DNA from: Undaria pinnatifida
Lineage: Eukaryota > Sar > Phaeophyceae > Laminariales > Alariaceae
Assembly: GCA_012845835.1 (NCBI GenBank)
Contig: JABAKD010000020.1
Location: 496,001-560,000 of the forward strand
DNA length: 64,000 bases
Direction of reading: 5' to 3'
Below, in pieces: positions 22,211 to 33,498 of the stretch. Below the pieces are notes generated by a model, which searched no databases, was not told the origin of the DNA, and saw nothing but the letters and a program-made list of their open reading frames with translations. How positions within the stretch are numbered: the stretch's first letter is position 1; each line of letters starts with the position of its first letter. The translations under genes were made by a program, and so were the position numbers.

Positions 22211-23731
22211 ATGGACAACCACGGGGAGTACGAGTGTCGGTGGTGCAGCGTGGATGACGGAAGAAAGTGGAAGGAGGCTTGGCGTCACCTGGGTTCGTTT
22301 TGTGACGCGGTCGCTTGTCCAAAGGTGGACTTGCGGGCGGATGATTCGGAGGACGATGTCGGGTTCTGGGGGCGCAAGCCGGAGTGCAGCTCGTTCGGCT
22401 GCAGCGAGTGTGGGTTCGGAAAAGCTGGAGGTATTCCGTTGTGCAAGAGGTTGGAGGAGTCTGTTAAAGAGGTGGAGTGGAACGTGTTCAAAGACGTTAC
22501 TACAACTTCAACCGATGGCAAGGTTAGGAAGCTCCAACACCAGACCGTCCCCACCCGGGGCAGGCTTAGCGACCTCCTGAGGGAGTTCAAGAACCACAGC
22601 AAGCTCTACATGGCTCATCACGCGATCGCCAAGTGGCAAATGAACTGCCACGGGCTCTGCTTGCGAACATTTCGGGATGGCGACCTCGTCATCCAGACGG
22701 ACTTCGCCGAGAAGTACACCCACCAGCCCAGGATCAACATGATGATGCCCGTCTACGCGCAAACAACTCTCATGGTGGCAATCGTGCACTTCAGCCCACA
22801 GACACACGAGGGGGGAGGGAGGGTGCACGTGACGAAGACGTGGATCTTCGCCTCCGAGGACGGCAAGCACGATTGCGATTTTCACCTGCATGCGCTCGCC
22901 AGGATTGCTGACCACTACTTGCATGGAGGGGGGAGTAAGGCAACCGCCGCCGCCAAGAGGGACGACCGGGTGCCCCGCATACACATGTTTACGGACGGGT
23001 GGGCCAAACAGTACAAGGGCAGGCGCAATTTTTACTTCTTGGATGATAGTGTGAGGCAGGCTGGCTTCTTCATCGGTCACCACTTCGCAGCTACATCTCA
23101 CTTCAAAGACTGCCACGATGGCATCGGTGGTGTCGCAAAGAATGTCATGAGGCGGAGGGAGAAGTTTGGTGTCCGCATCATGGGGGCGGACGGCGTCGTG
23201 AGGTTCTTGGACAGTTTTTTCAGCGAAAAGGGGGGCGGAGGTGAGGAGGGTATGCGTGATTATTTTGCAATCTAGTCTCCGTATCGCGTACGGAGAACGC
23301 ATGTGAAATTGATTGGGCCGAGCGAAATCTATCGCCCTGAGTCGGACCTGAAGGGCATAGAGGGTACTCACTCTATGTACCACTTCGAGGGAAAAAACAT
23401 TCCGCACCCGGTTGCGGCAACCTCGACTGAAGAAATGGCTGCTGTCTGGAAGGCAGTGGCGGATGTAGAGTCTGGTCTTGTGGAGTACGGATTGTCTAGT
23501 GAAGTGGATAAACTAACGGTGCTCAAAGCAAGGGAGTGGATTTCTTTGGTGGGGGAAGGCGCCGGGAGAGAGGAGGTTGATGTGAGGAAGGTGGTAAGGA
23601 ACTTCAACCTCAAGACCCGTTGGGCGTCTTGCTTTTGCTCATCCTGCCGAGTGTTTCAATACGATGCGTGCCACGTCAACACGATGTACCCGGGTCTCGT
23701 CCCGAAACTCAAGGACGGTGCGGTACAGTAG
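22211..23731 (+). pseudogene. DDE-like catalytic ORF with one in-frame TAG
   Basis: The frame runs 354 codons from ATG 22211 (MDNHGEYECRWCSVDDGRKW) to TAG 23273-23275, then stays open in the same frame to 23731. The N-terminal part has paired cysteines (CRWC; CSSFGCSEC), suggesting a zinc site. The core has GDLVIQTDFAEKY, then HMFTDGWAKQYKGRRNFYF, then SHFKDCHDGIGGVAKN, which resembles an RNase-H-fold D...D...(E/D) transposase-like family found across eukaryotes. After the TAG, SMYHFEGKN and ASCFCSSCRVFQYDACH look like that family's C-terminal Cys-rich segment. That the segments keep one frame across the stop argues for a recent nonsense change. The product, if made, would be a nuclear DNA-binding protein. 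Family assignment is from memory of the pattern only. Confidence 0.5.
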
Positions 23732-24420
23732 GCGGTTGTCATGGATACTGGGGTAGCGGTCGAAGGCCAACCGTCGGAAATTAACTTCGGCAGGCAGAAA
23801 ATATTTAGAGTGGAGAGGAGTACGGGGACAGATTGGAAAGAGAGCGAACAGGCCGGAGGCTAAAGCGCTCTAGGATGCGCTGTGATGACAGAAAAGCGCT
23901 GGCCAAACGCCGGGCGTAAATCTTAGTTGTTGCGTTGCTATCGTGATTTTTTTTATTTACTATGAATGTACCGCATGCGGTATGCGAAAATCATGAGTAC
24001 CTGGGGGTATTTTTTGGGTGCTGCGTCGGAGGAGATGTCTGTAACTTCGTAACCGCACCGGGTGGCCCGAATCTGACGACTGATTCGTCATCCCCACCCC
24101 CCAAATAACATATCTGAAAGTTTCAGATCAATCTGAGCATTTTTTCAAGTAGGGGATGTTTTTCCACCATTCCCGGTTTTGGCGTTTTGCTCTATTTCCT
24201 GTGCAGGAGACGGTAAAAACGTTGAAACCCCGGCGTTATGTATCCGATTTTTTTTTTTTTCGATGATACCATTTTTTTTCTCTCCGAGTGACCTGCCGAA
24301 AAAATATTTCTTGCTCGTAGGGGATGGTTCAATACCATCCCCCTCCCTGCCGAACCCAATATCGCTTGTTTGTGAATGGCTCCTAAAATTAAATAATAGT
24401 ATATTACAAGTACCAACCCA
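23732..24420. other. No gene recognised
   Basis: AT-rich, with T-runs near 24248. No conserved frame. Confidence 0.4.
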
Positions 24421-24497
24421 AGCAGCTTGAAAATATGAGCACTGACCCGAAATTCGTCCAACTCACACCTGACGTCCTGAAAATAATTTTATAAAAT
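24421..24497 (+). repeat. MS-x-D leader repeat, copy 5
   Basis: 'cagcttgaaaatATGAG' then codons reading MSTDPKFVQLTPDVLKIIL. Same family as 24890-24972. Confidence 0.55.
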
Positions 24498-24889
24498 GTT
24501 GGAGTGACAGCGTATCAATTTGGAACCGTGGGTTCGTGTCCCACAGAGATTTTTAGAGGAATAGCCTACTTTTATTCTCGAAATGCTGTATTAATATCAA
24601 CATATTAGATAACTAATAATACTCTGTATTCGTACTCCTCCCGATGTTAAAGCGGGGGGGAAAAAAAACAAAATAAACCACCTGCCATACATATGATAGA
24701 GCAGTATAAGTGGAAGCTACAGTAATAAATTTATAAAATAGGTATGACGTTAGATCTAGCTCAAAATCCCCCACCTAGAGTAAATATACCAACCCTAACC
24801 ATTATACCATTGTAGTGGACAAAAAATAGGACCCCTTGCCCCTTCCAATAAAAAACTTACTCACATGGTACATATTACATGTACCAACA

Positions 24890-24972
24890 ACGCAGCTTGC
24901 AAAGATGAGTATTGACCCGAAATTCGTCGAACTCACGGCTGATGTCCTTGAAATATATTTCATAAAATATAA
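24890..24972 (+). repeat. MS-x-D leader repeat, copy 6
   Basis: 'cgcagcttgcaaagATG' followed by MSIDPKFVELTADVLEIYF. This is the clearest copy, sitting in an open frame of 68 codons. Confidence 0.6.
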
Positions 24973-24974
24973 TG

Positions 24975-25925
24975 TCTGGCTCGCGAAACCCCCCTTCTTG
25001 GCCATCATTCAAACTACTAATAGAAAAACGGACGCTGCCTAGCTCTATCCCAACAATATGGATTCAGACTACAAGTAAGTACTGTTGTCGTAATTTAAAC
25101 TCTAGTCTGTATCACACCTTGTTTTTTTATACGTGCTTCGCTCGCAGGTCAGCAATGAACTGGGCAAGGTGTGTTTCAAGGCTACCCAATTGTTACGTAC
25201 AATTAACCCGCGTTGATCTGATTGGCACGGACAGACTTCTTCCGTACGTGCAAAACGCGCATTTTCTCGTGCTGGGGCCATCTCATATGGTATTCATTAT
25301 TTACCGGCGGCGACATCAAGGATCAAGGACACTTGATCACCAGCTATCTTGAATTGACCAATCAAAACATGCCGTTATACATTGTATCCTGTGACAGCCA
25401 ATCAGAGTATTTGAATTCTACCTTGCGCTGACGAATAATAATATGCGCAGCGTACTGTGCACGACCAATGGCATCACTTCACCAAGTCCCCATTGCGCCG
25501 CATGCTGGCAAGAGAGCAGGGGGTATAATAGCAGGTAGAGCAGAGAGCAGAGAGCTGGGACCACAGAGACGGCCGCGTCAAATAACATGGTGCAGGATAG
25601 CAGGTGACCTGCAGGTCGCCAGCGGGAACTGGACCGACTGCTAGAACAACACGGCGAAGCCCAAGTCAGCTCACGCAACAAAAACACGTGCTACCAACGT
25701 GACGGCTGCTGTGGGCGCCTCGTGGACGCTTGATCCCGGCTCCATGACTGGGGGACAAGGGCACGCCCTGCGTGTCCGCAGCCAGCCGCTGTCATCGTCA
25801 TAACAGTGGTCGGCATGCGCCGGCTTGCGGTTCGCGGGTTCTACCCCGATGACCCCACGCATTCAAAATTTCGAAGGAGATACCGGACCGGAACGCTCGC
25901 TGATGGCGGACACGAGGGCACCTGT
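24975..25925. other. No gene recognised
   Basis: Several frames of 60-126 codons without recognisable motifs. No repeat shared elsewhere was noticed. Confidence 0.35.
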
Positions 25926-25929
25926 CTTC

Positions 25930-26570
25930 GTTGTAAAATACAAGGGCTCCACTCCGCGGGTGGCTGACGCCGCCCGCTACTCTCGCGCAAGGCAAGGAAG
26001 AATGCAACTAAAAACCTGTGAAGGGGGCAGAAAGAAGGGGCCCATGATTTGGTGCAAACAGCGATTTGATAATGTCAAGAGCTGCTTGTGCAGATCAAAT
26101 TGCCCTGTTATGCTCAGCTGTGCTATTTGCTTTTGGTGCCGGCGTTACGTTCTGATCGGCAGTACGGGGTAATTTGCGTGGGGAAAAAAACAGGGGGCTG
26201 TGAAAGATCAAATACATGTAGGACGAGTAGTACCTGGTACACAACAACACGCATTATACCCGGTACTGCTCTATGTTCGAAAGAAAGCACACAGCGCAGC
26301 ACGACACAGCACCGCAGCGCGAAGGGCACGGCAGCGCACCGCACGGCTCCACACGGCGCTACGCTGCGCTGCTGGGCTACATATAGCCGGACCGATCTGA
26401 GCTGGGCGTGCATTGTGATCCAACAGCGTAGTACCTGATGGTATGTACAAAGCTGGTGTAGTAGTAACGGTATGTATTATAAGCCTCGAGGTCTTCTCGT
26501 TGGTTCGAATCCCGGTGCCATCGGGGAAAAAAAAAGAACCTCTTGAAAAAAATAATAGATATCCATGTGA
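25930..26570 (+). mobile_element. Composite repeat with tRNA-like 3' part (family B), copy 1
   Basis: It is collinear, in inverse orientation, with 54845-55475. The body includes 'ctgacgccgcccgctac', 'gggcagaaagaagggg', 'gccgtacggtgc'-like tracts and 'gcattgtgatccaacagcgta'. The 3' part (26440-26570) has 'ataagcctcgaggtcttctcg' and the B-box-like 'ggttcgaatccc', then an A-rich end. No coding capacity. It looks like a long SINE or SINE-fused repeat. Confidence 0.65.
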
Positions 26571-26574
26571 TTTT

Positions 26575-26690
26575 GTTGTCTTCTAGTATATAGACGGTCC
26601 GCTTATAAGCCTGGTTTTCCTTGGTTGAATCCAGGGGTCATGTTAAAAATAAATGATCCTCATAAAAAATTGATATATATTTGTAAAAAA
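26575..26690 (+). mobile_element. Related tRNA-like SINE fragment (family B)
   Basis: 'cttataagcctggttttccttggttgaatcca' followed by an A-rich stretch and 'gatcctcataaaaaa' repeats the pattern of the preceding SINE end. It is a second, more decayed insertion. Confidence 0.45.
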
Positions 26691-26920
26691 ACAGTACTGT
26701 AGATACACCACTGCTGCTGTGACATATTGTGGTCTAGTACATAGTGTTAAGGAATTAGTGGGGTATTAGTCCGTTTGACCACTCGCAACAGGTTAACCAA
26801 TAGCTTACCCAAACTAAGCCTTATAACACTCTCCCCCCCTGAAACGGCGAGATAGCAGGTCGGCCGGACATACGGCGGACCTCTGTCAATATCCAAGCCG
26901 TTTCATTTCCTGGGGATACA

Positions 26921-29473
26921 TATTTAGGCCATGTCATTTCAGCGAAAGGCATCTCAGTAAGTACCGACCGCATACAGGCAATCACTTAGTTGCCAACGCC
27001 TACATGCATATAAGAGACCTTAGGTCAGCCTTAGGCATGGTAAATTTTGTCAGGCGTTTCATCAAAGACTATACTGAAATAACAGCTCCTTTAATCCGTC
27101 TCACTGGTAAAGATTTTGTCCTGAAAAAACGCTTTCAAAACGCTTGGGGTACTTAACAAGATTCTGCCCTAGCGCGTGTAAAACGAGTCCTATCTTCAGC
27201 CCCTGTCCTCCACTTCCCAGAATTTTCACGGGAATTTGTCGTCCATACCGATGCATCCGAGCTAGGTTTCGTCGCTTTCCTCGCACAACCGAGTACCGAC
27301 GGAAAATACTTGAATATCATCGCTTATTTCAGCCGTAGGTTTTCTAAAAGCCAACGTCATTACAGCGCAACCATGAAAGAATGTTGTGCCGTTGTCTGGG
27401 GGTTTGCACACTGGCATCCGAATCTTTGGGGTCAACACTTTACGTGCTGTACCGACCACCAAGCATTAACTCATATTAACCGAATGCAAGATACAGCGAA
27501 CAGTTAACGAGATGGGCAATAGCCCTACAGAACTACGACTTCACTGTCCAGCATGTACCAGGTAGACTCAACGTCGTACCAGACGCCCGTCTCGGGTGTT
27601 TAGCGAGGTCGACGGAGAAAAAATACCGTCCGAACCCCCACTAGCAGCGATTTGTCGGAATGTGCCTGATGACCAGCCATTCCACCCACCCGCCCCTCGC
27701 GATCACGAAATGTCCGCTCATAATGTAGATGAAATAGCGCCCGTCGAAAGTGATCGTGAGTTATTCGCGAGTGCCTTGTCTTTATTCCCGGTTGTTGACC
27801 CTTCCAAGCTACTCGCATCCCAAACAGAAGAATTTGGCCCGTACTTTGATTTTCTCAAGCTGCCGCAGACAGCATTTGCCCCTACCAAATAAACGAAGCA
27901 CTCGATGCGCCACTTCTATCTTCGAGAGAACATACTTTTCCATTCGTACTTCCCAGGTCACCTCCGTCGACGGGGCGACTCCCGGGACCAACTTGTCGTA
28001 CGCATGTCACTTCGGAAACTAGTTATGAACTCAGGGCACAACCTCCAAGCTTCGGGTGGTCATCTAGCTTTTTTTTTTTTTTTTTCATCCTCCGGCGGAT
28101 GGGGAAAAATAATCTAGCTTTCAAAGGCACCTATGATAAGGTCCGTGATAGTTTTTGGTGGCCTACGATGCATACAGGTGTAGCCCAACACGTCGAAACT
28201 TGTCTGTCCTGTCAACACCGTAGAACGGCGCCCCCCCAAATTACCTATCGGGCACCGGCCTGTCACACGCTCTTTCCAATGTGTAGCAATCGATTTAGTG
28301 GAATATAAGTCTATGTCGGAAGGCAACCGATATATCCTCTCGGTGATCGACCATGTCACCCGTTTTGTCATTTTGATAGCCATTCAAAATAAACAGGCCA
28401 CCGCTATTGTCCGGAATCTTGTCGAGCGTGTCTTTTCTGTATTTGAACCCCCAGAAACCTTGCACTCCGATTGGGGCCGTGAATTCGAAAACGACCTCGT
28501 TAAAAGAGTTGCAGAAAGTCTTCGAATACAAGAAAACTCATACCGCGGCTTATCGTCCCCAAGGAAATTCGGTCCTTGAGCGTGTACACAGTACAGTTTA
28601 TAATATGGTAGCTATGTATAGCACCTTGAAGTGTGAGCTATGTATATCACCTTGAATTGTGATAATTGGGCAGAGCTGTTACCATACGTCCAACTCGCTC
28701 ATAACACAGCTTATTCGTCCACACTAGAAGAAAATTCACACTCCCTAGTGTTCGGACGCGCCGCCGTACTACCTGTCGATCTCATTCTAGGCGTTCCAGC
28801 CACAACCGGACCACAATCCCAACTCGATTACTCACACCGCACTGTCGAAAACCTACAGCTAGTGTATGAGTTGGCCCGCCGCAACCTCAAAGAATGAGCG
28901 GACAAGCAAGCAACAGAGAATAAGAAGTTGTCATTTCCTATCTTCAAACCAGGTGATCAAGTGTTGATCCATCGCCCGTACCATGATTCTGACGGCCCAA
29001 ATCCCAAGCTATACTGTCCTCGGCACCGCCCTTATACTGTCAGAACGAAGTTGTCCCCAGTCATCTACCAAGTCGCCAAACAGGGCACAGTCACGGAAGC
29101 CACAGTCCATCTCGGTCGAATGAAAAATATATATTCCCCTGTCACAACCTCCGAGCCCGACCTGGACGTACTAGATGGCATGTTCCTGGGAACAACCCTA
29201 CCTGTCCCCCATCTAAAAGGCTCATTGTCTCAAGTCACGATCGGACCTTTCACTGTCGAGAGCATAGACAGGCATAAACGCAGAGTAGGAGCCGCGTCGC
29301 TTGCAAATTTCCAGTACCACCTAAAACTCAAAGATTATCCTCCACAATTGGGTGTATGGCGTCATGTTAGGGTTATCCCTCAGTGTCGGGAAATGGTAGA
29401 GTCATACCGTGCTGCAATTTTGTCACAGGATCCAGCAGCATTCAGTCCCCCTGCACGACAGCCCCGTCCGTAG
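26921..29473 (+). pseudogene. Ty3/gypsy (chromovirus-type) pol relic: RT end, RNase H, integrase, chromo-like end
   Basis: Reading across frames gives YLGHVISAKGISVSTDRIQA and LRSALGMVNFVRRFIKDYTE (end of reverse transcriptase), then RNase H (FVVHTDASELGFVAFLAQP; TDHQALTHINRM), then the integrase H2C2 finger (ETCLSCQHRR). The integrase core has D (CVAIDLVEYKS), D (LHSDWGREFEN) and E (PQGNSVLERVHS), followed by the GPY-like part. The last intact frame (28928-29473) ends with FTVESIDRHKRR...YHLKLKDYPP...VWRHVRVIPQC, a chromodomain-like module typical of chromoviruses. Breaks include TAG and TAA stops near 26990-27160, several frameshifts, a 40-bp insertion at 28072-28111 and a 26-bp tandem duplication at about 28610-28661. 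Gag, protease and most of RT are missing. Confidence 0.75.
28072..28111 (-). mobile_element. 40-bp truncated SINE/LINE tail with target duplication
   Basis: T-run plus 'catcctccggcggatgggga' equals the 3' end of the SINE arms at 31303 and 33332. It is flanked by atctagcttt at 28062-28071 and 28112-28121. Removing it rejoins GHL-AFKGTYDKVRDSFWWP of the integrase zinc-finger region, so the event is an extremely 5'-truncated retroposition. Confidence 0.9.
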
Positions 29474-30757
29474 CCGCAAATGCCAACGAACACTATGAGT
29501 GATGGGAACTCTACTGGGCCGTCCTTGCGCGCGCACAATTAATTGTCCAACATCAGCACTAGCAACCACTGATGAACGCCCTTGTTTCGTTATACCCCAT
29601 TTTCCAGTCACGAATCGGCATGTCGTGTCATGCATTTGCCCCTGTCCTACGTTTTCACCACATAGTTGTTATATATGTGCAGTTGTCCTGTTTTTTTTCG
29701 AGTTGTCTATAAGGCGAGTCCCCACGCCCATGACCGAGCCTTATGGTCTTGTCAAGTGCTCAGTACCAAGCACATATATCTACAAAATGAAAATAAATAA
29801 TGTCGGGAAAATAAATTTTGAAAAATGTCCGTTTCCGTGTGTGTCCCGTCGTCTTGTCCTCGTATGTCGACGACGCTTAGTGTGAAACACGCGTGTCGTT
29901 CACTCACCTACTTACAAATATAATGTCTTTTACCGTGATTGTTTCGTTATCTTGTCCCTACATGTCGATGACGGCTAGATGTGAGCCATAAGAGTTGTCA
30001 CTAGATGAGCTGTCCGTCACACACGCCGATATGTGCTTTATTGTCCGCTGCGTCCCACTCTCGGCCCCGACGCACCCCAGTTGCCAAGCACCATACGTCA
30101 GGATGTCTTGTCGCATGAAGATAATTCCATGCCGGCATGAAGTTCATCCCATGCCATACGCGCATAACCCTCTTCTATTTTATTTTGTCCACGTCGTTGT
30201 ATGGGTCAAATACCTCGAGCCCTGCAAGCCACAGCCAGTCCACTGCGTACCGAGAGTACCCACCAGTCAGTCACCCTGTATTGAATGTCCAGAGTCACAT
30301 CCTGACCCCTTGATAAAATATATAAATTAATTGTGTGTCACCGGTACATGTCACATTCAATGTCAACCTAGTGTCCTGCAATGGTTTAGTTCCTGGACAT
30401 ACATCCCTTGCATTCCGGCTCCCTATTATTGTCACAGAGCCTGACACAGACATGTTGAGTATTCAAGTCACCTGTACCCGGTTTACACTTCTTAGTTTTG
30501 GTGGAGTAATGGTCATGCAACAGAACTAGAACTCGGGGGTAATGTAATGGGCCAGGTTCTTAACAGAAGCTACATGAACACATGTCTACGGAAATCCCTC
30601 GATGACGTGTCTCTGACATCAAGGAGACCGAAAATCTCCGTAATCCTCGGTGACGTCCCACCACCGAGAGAGTCAGTGTAGGCCTCGAGGAAGTTGTTCC
30701 GCCACCGAGAAGATCCGTTACCGAAAACGGTGTCCCCAACACATATCAAAACATACA
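29474..30757. other. Downstream of gypsy relic; possible 3' LTR, no gene
   Basis: Rich in 'cttgtcc' and 'cccatgcc' words, with no conserved frame. It could contain the 3' LTR, but no matching 5' LTR is visible. A duplicated 'accgagaagatccg/accgagagagtc' stretch occurs at about 30660-30720. Confidence 0.35.
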
Positions 30758-30783
30758 TATCATATCATATCATATCATATCAA
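30758..30783 (+). repeat. (CATAT)n microsatellite
   Basis: About five pentamer units. Confidence 0.85.
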
Positions 30784-31302
30784 AACGTACATACAAAGAA
30801 ATGTCCCTCGGAATATCGATGAAGTTGTCACCCCATCGAGAAGACCCGATACCACGGAGCACCCCAGATCTCCACGGCTGGGTATACTCCTGAGATTGTC
30901 CTCTTGTCCTATATATCTTGTCCGATATGTCTTGTCCTATATGTCTCGTCCCAATTATACGCTGAGAGGGTAGTATCCCGATTCCGTCAGCTAGGTTCGC
31001 ATGTCAGCGGATCCTTGGCGGCCGGGCGGGCAACGTTGCCGACCCGCGCTGGCCACTCTCTTTGCCGTGTCTCTGTCCGAGTCTTGCACTAGGCTCGCCC
31101 AAACTGCGGCTGTTTTCACGTGGACACCCCGACGCTTACCGTCTGGGGTAGGGGCGCTCGTTACGTCCGCGCAGCGTTAGGAACCGAGTGAATAACCCAG
31201 GACCAACGCCCGAATAACCGAGGACCAACGCCCGAATGGGTAGGGTGGACCGTAACTGGACCAAGTCCGGCGGAAGGCCATCTCCCATGGCCAGGGGTTT
31301 TG
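30784..31302. other. No gene recognised
   Basis: Contains 'tcctatatatcttgtccgatatgtcttgtc' short tandem words (30900-30950) and a 'gaataacccaggaccaacgcc' duplication (about 31190-31225). It may be the 5' extension of the element whose SINE-like part begins at 31303. Confidence 0.35.
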
Positions 31303-31643
31303 TTAGTGGGTGAGCTTGCGCAAGTCCCACACTACCCGGAAAGATGACATTCCGGGTGGCTATCTCCACCGAAACTGACCCTCAGGGGACAGGCCGGGTC
31401 GACATACACACGCATCCGTATACAACGGCAGCTTGCGCTGCCGGGGTTGTAACGAAGACCATTGATAGGGACAGCTTACCCTATACCTACAATGGGACCC
31501 GAAGGGTGCGCCAGCTAGCGTTGGGCTGCGAAAGCAACTGAGTTAAATCGACACACGACGCGTATGAAAATACGTGGAAGTGTGGTGAGCTAAAGCTTTA
31601 TTTTTCCCCATCCGCCGGAGGATAAAAAAAAAAGAAAAAAAAA
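31303..31643 (+). mobile_element. Poly(A) SINE (family C), left copy
   Basis: Begins 'tagtgggtgagcttgcgcaa', ends 'ccatccgccggaggat' plus an A-rich tail (31623-31643). It is nearly identical to the right copy at 32990-33332 on the opposite strand. Short frames inside are not conserved proteins. The 3' end matches the 40-bp insertion at 28072. Confidence 0.8.
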
Positions 31644-32983
31644 CAATCACACAAAGGTCCTGGAGCCCTAGGAAGATCCGAAAAACCACAATGACATTAA
31701 ACTTCGGGCGGGGAATGCTACGCTTTCCCACCTATAAAACACACGAGACGAATAAGGCGCACAAGTGAAACGAATCAATGTGCAAATTAACTATTAGTAA
31801 CACATGGCCGCGGGTATCCAGTCAACTACAGCATAAGAGTCCCCCCGTTCCCACAACTAACCAATTCGCGGCTACTGACTACAGTTAGTGGTTGCTGTCT
31901 GGAGTGCTGCCAGAGTGGCGACCCGCGGCCAGGCAGTGAAAAAAGAGCGGTCGAACCAAAATCCACCATACAAATATCAACGACCGCGACGTCTTCCCGA
32001 ACTATCCCACAGGTTGCAGTGCAGCTAGGAGGCCCGTGCCTGAAAATTCCGGGGGGTCGTTCCCCATGAAGCATGTACTGTTGACTGCCTCGTAAGAAAA
32101 CAGAAAAAGTGATTGCTGCTCTCGTGATCAAGCTCGTGATGGTGTGCGTGCCGGTCGTGGGTCTCCGTGTGCCGTCCTGCTGCCGTTGTTCATGGCCGCC
32201 TCATCGCCCTAGCCCACTCGACCCGCTCCTTAGCACGTGCTCTCGCTGACACTCATTCCATTCGGTTCCCGTTATCCCCAGTCCCAACAAACAAAATGCT
32301 CCTCGCCGCTTGCAGTACTGACCTGAAAAACTAAATTTATCGTTCAGGGAGAGTTCAATCCGTCTGTTCCCCGCCCGTCGACACTCAGTCGCTCTCCTAC
32401 TTTGTCGTCGAATCCAGCCTCCTGACGGCGCAGTCCCCTCTATGCAAACTTAGACTGCCGTAGTTTGGCGCGTGGTAGCGCCCGCCTCCGCGCAAGAGCG
32501 TGCCCGGTCGCCCCGGTGTCGTATCAGATTATCCTCGAGCCTGGTATAGGTCGACCCAGTGTCCGTGCTGATTCTTCATCCTAGAGATTTACAAATTATT
32601 ATGTTATGTGGTATGTGGTCACAGACTGAGACAGAGAAAAACAAAACGATTGCAATTAATCAAGGTAAAGCAAGTGGAAATGCTAGCGTACCGGGTACGA
32701 AAACACGACATTAAAGTCAAACCTTAAAAATAAAAATAAATATCAACTAAAAAGGCCAGAAACCGACAGGAGTTCTGAATAATGTGATGCAATAAGAAGA
32801 TCAGAAAGGCTGCAAGAGGGACAAAGAGCGTGCTAGAGAGAAACAGATAACTGTTGCACGGAAGAAACAAGATGAAGAAGGGGAAGAAGTTACCGGCATG
32901 AGGCCGGCGGAGAGGGGAACTAAGGGAACAAAGAGAGAAACAAGGCAAGAACAAGAAAAATAAGCAAGATAACAAGGGTCATT
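31644..32983. other. Spacer between inverted SINE copies; no gene
   Basis: Contains a SINE family A head fragment (32498-32556) and otherwise no recognised feature. The minus-strand 101-codon frame at 31826-32131 and an Leu/Phe-rich 83-codon frame at 32724-32975 lack support. Confidence 0.4.
32498..32556 (+). mobile_element. SINE family A, head fragment
   Basis: 'cggtcgccccggtgtcgtat' and 'tatcctcgagcctggtatag' match the tRNA-like head at 4386. It then joins unrelated sequence beginning 'cccagtgtccgtgctgatt', a phrase also seen at 10252-10272. Confidence 0.65.
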
Positions 32984-32989
32984 AATGAC

Positions 32990-33332
32990 TTCTTTTTTTT
33001 TTTTTTTTTTTTATCCTCCGGCGGATGGGGAAAAATAAAGCTTTAGCTCACCACACTTCCGCGTATTTTCATACGCGTCGTGTGTCGATTTAACTCAGTT
33101 GCTTTCGCAGCCCAACGCTAGCTGGCGCACCCTTCGAGTCCCATTGTAGGTATAGCGTAAGCTGTCCCTATCAGTGGTCTTCGTTACAACCCCGGCAGCG
33201 CAAGCTGCCGTTGTATACGGGTGCGTGTGTATGTCGACCCGGCCTGTCCCCTGAGGGTCAGTTTCGGTGGAGATAGCCACCCGGAATGTCATCTTTCCGG
33301 GTAGTGTGGGACTTGCGCAAGCTCACCCACTA
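32990..33332 (-). mobile_element. Poly(A) SINE (family C), right copy
   Basis: Inverted relative to 31303-31643. Flanks aatgac at 32984-32989 and 33333-33338 are a probable target duplication. The T-run at 32993-33012 is its poly(A) tail read on the plus strand. Confidence 0.85.
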
Positions 33333-33408
33333 AATGACGTTTCGCGCTCCCCCCATAGCTCAACGGAAACGAAAGAAAAAAAAGCACACACTTGCTGTAG
33401 GATTCAGG

Positions 33409-33498
33409 ACTACACTATACTATACTATACTATACTATACTATACTATGCTATACTATACTATACTATACTATACTATACTATTCTATACTATACTAA
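33409..33498 (+). repeat. (CTATA)n microsatellite
   Basis: About 18 pentamer units with a few substitutions. Confidence 0.95.

Larger units (their letters stand above)
20641..23731 (+). pseudogene. Spliced gene with DDE-transposase-like core, disrupted
   Basis: Block 1 starts at ATG 20641 (MNVTLAAQPREVMKSGKYER), shifts frame by one base near 20775, and continues (KELLGAGREERESRP, then VNKIEALSAAGKAAAEEL) to a GAG|GTATGTAAG donor at 21067. Intron 21068-21747 ends ctcacag. Block 2 (21748-22209) resumes in phase (EEEEDWRKQSAPMFVEAMKS). Block 3 is the separate frame described at 22211. The frameshift near 20775, the stop/frame change at 22209 and an in-frame TAG at 23273 suggest a decaying gene or domesticated transposase relic. 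An unrecognised splice pattern could explain some of these breaks. Confidence 0.45.

Noticed and set aside
23230-23275. A mini-intron removing the in-frame TAG
   Set aside because: Possible GT...AG pairs give 26 or 35 bases, too short and not in phase; the frame is already continuous across the TAG.
26440-26570. Possible tRNA gene
   Set aside because: There is a good B-box-like GGTTCGAATCCC, but acceptor and T-arm pairing fail, an A-rich tail follows, and a second inverse copy with the same body exists at 54845. It is a SINE module.
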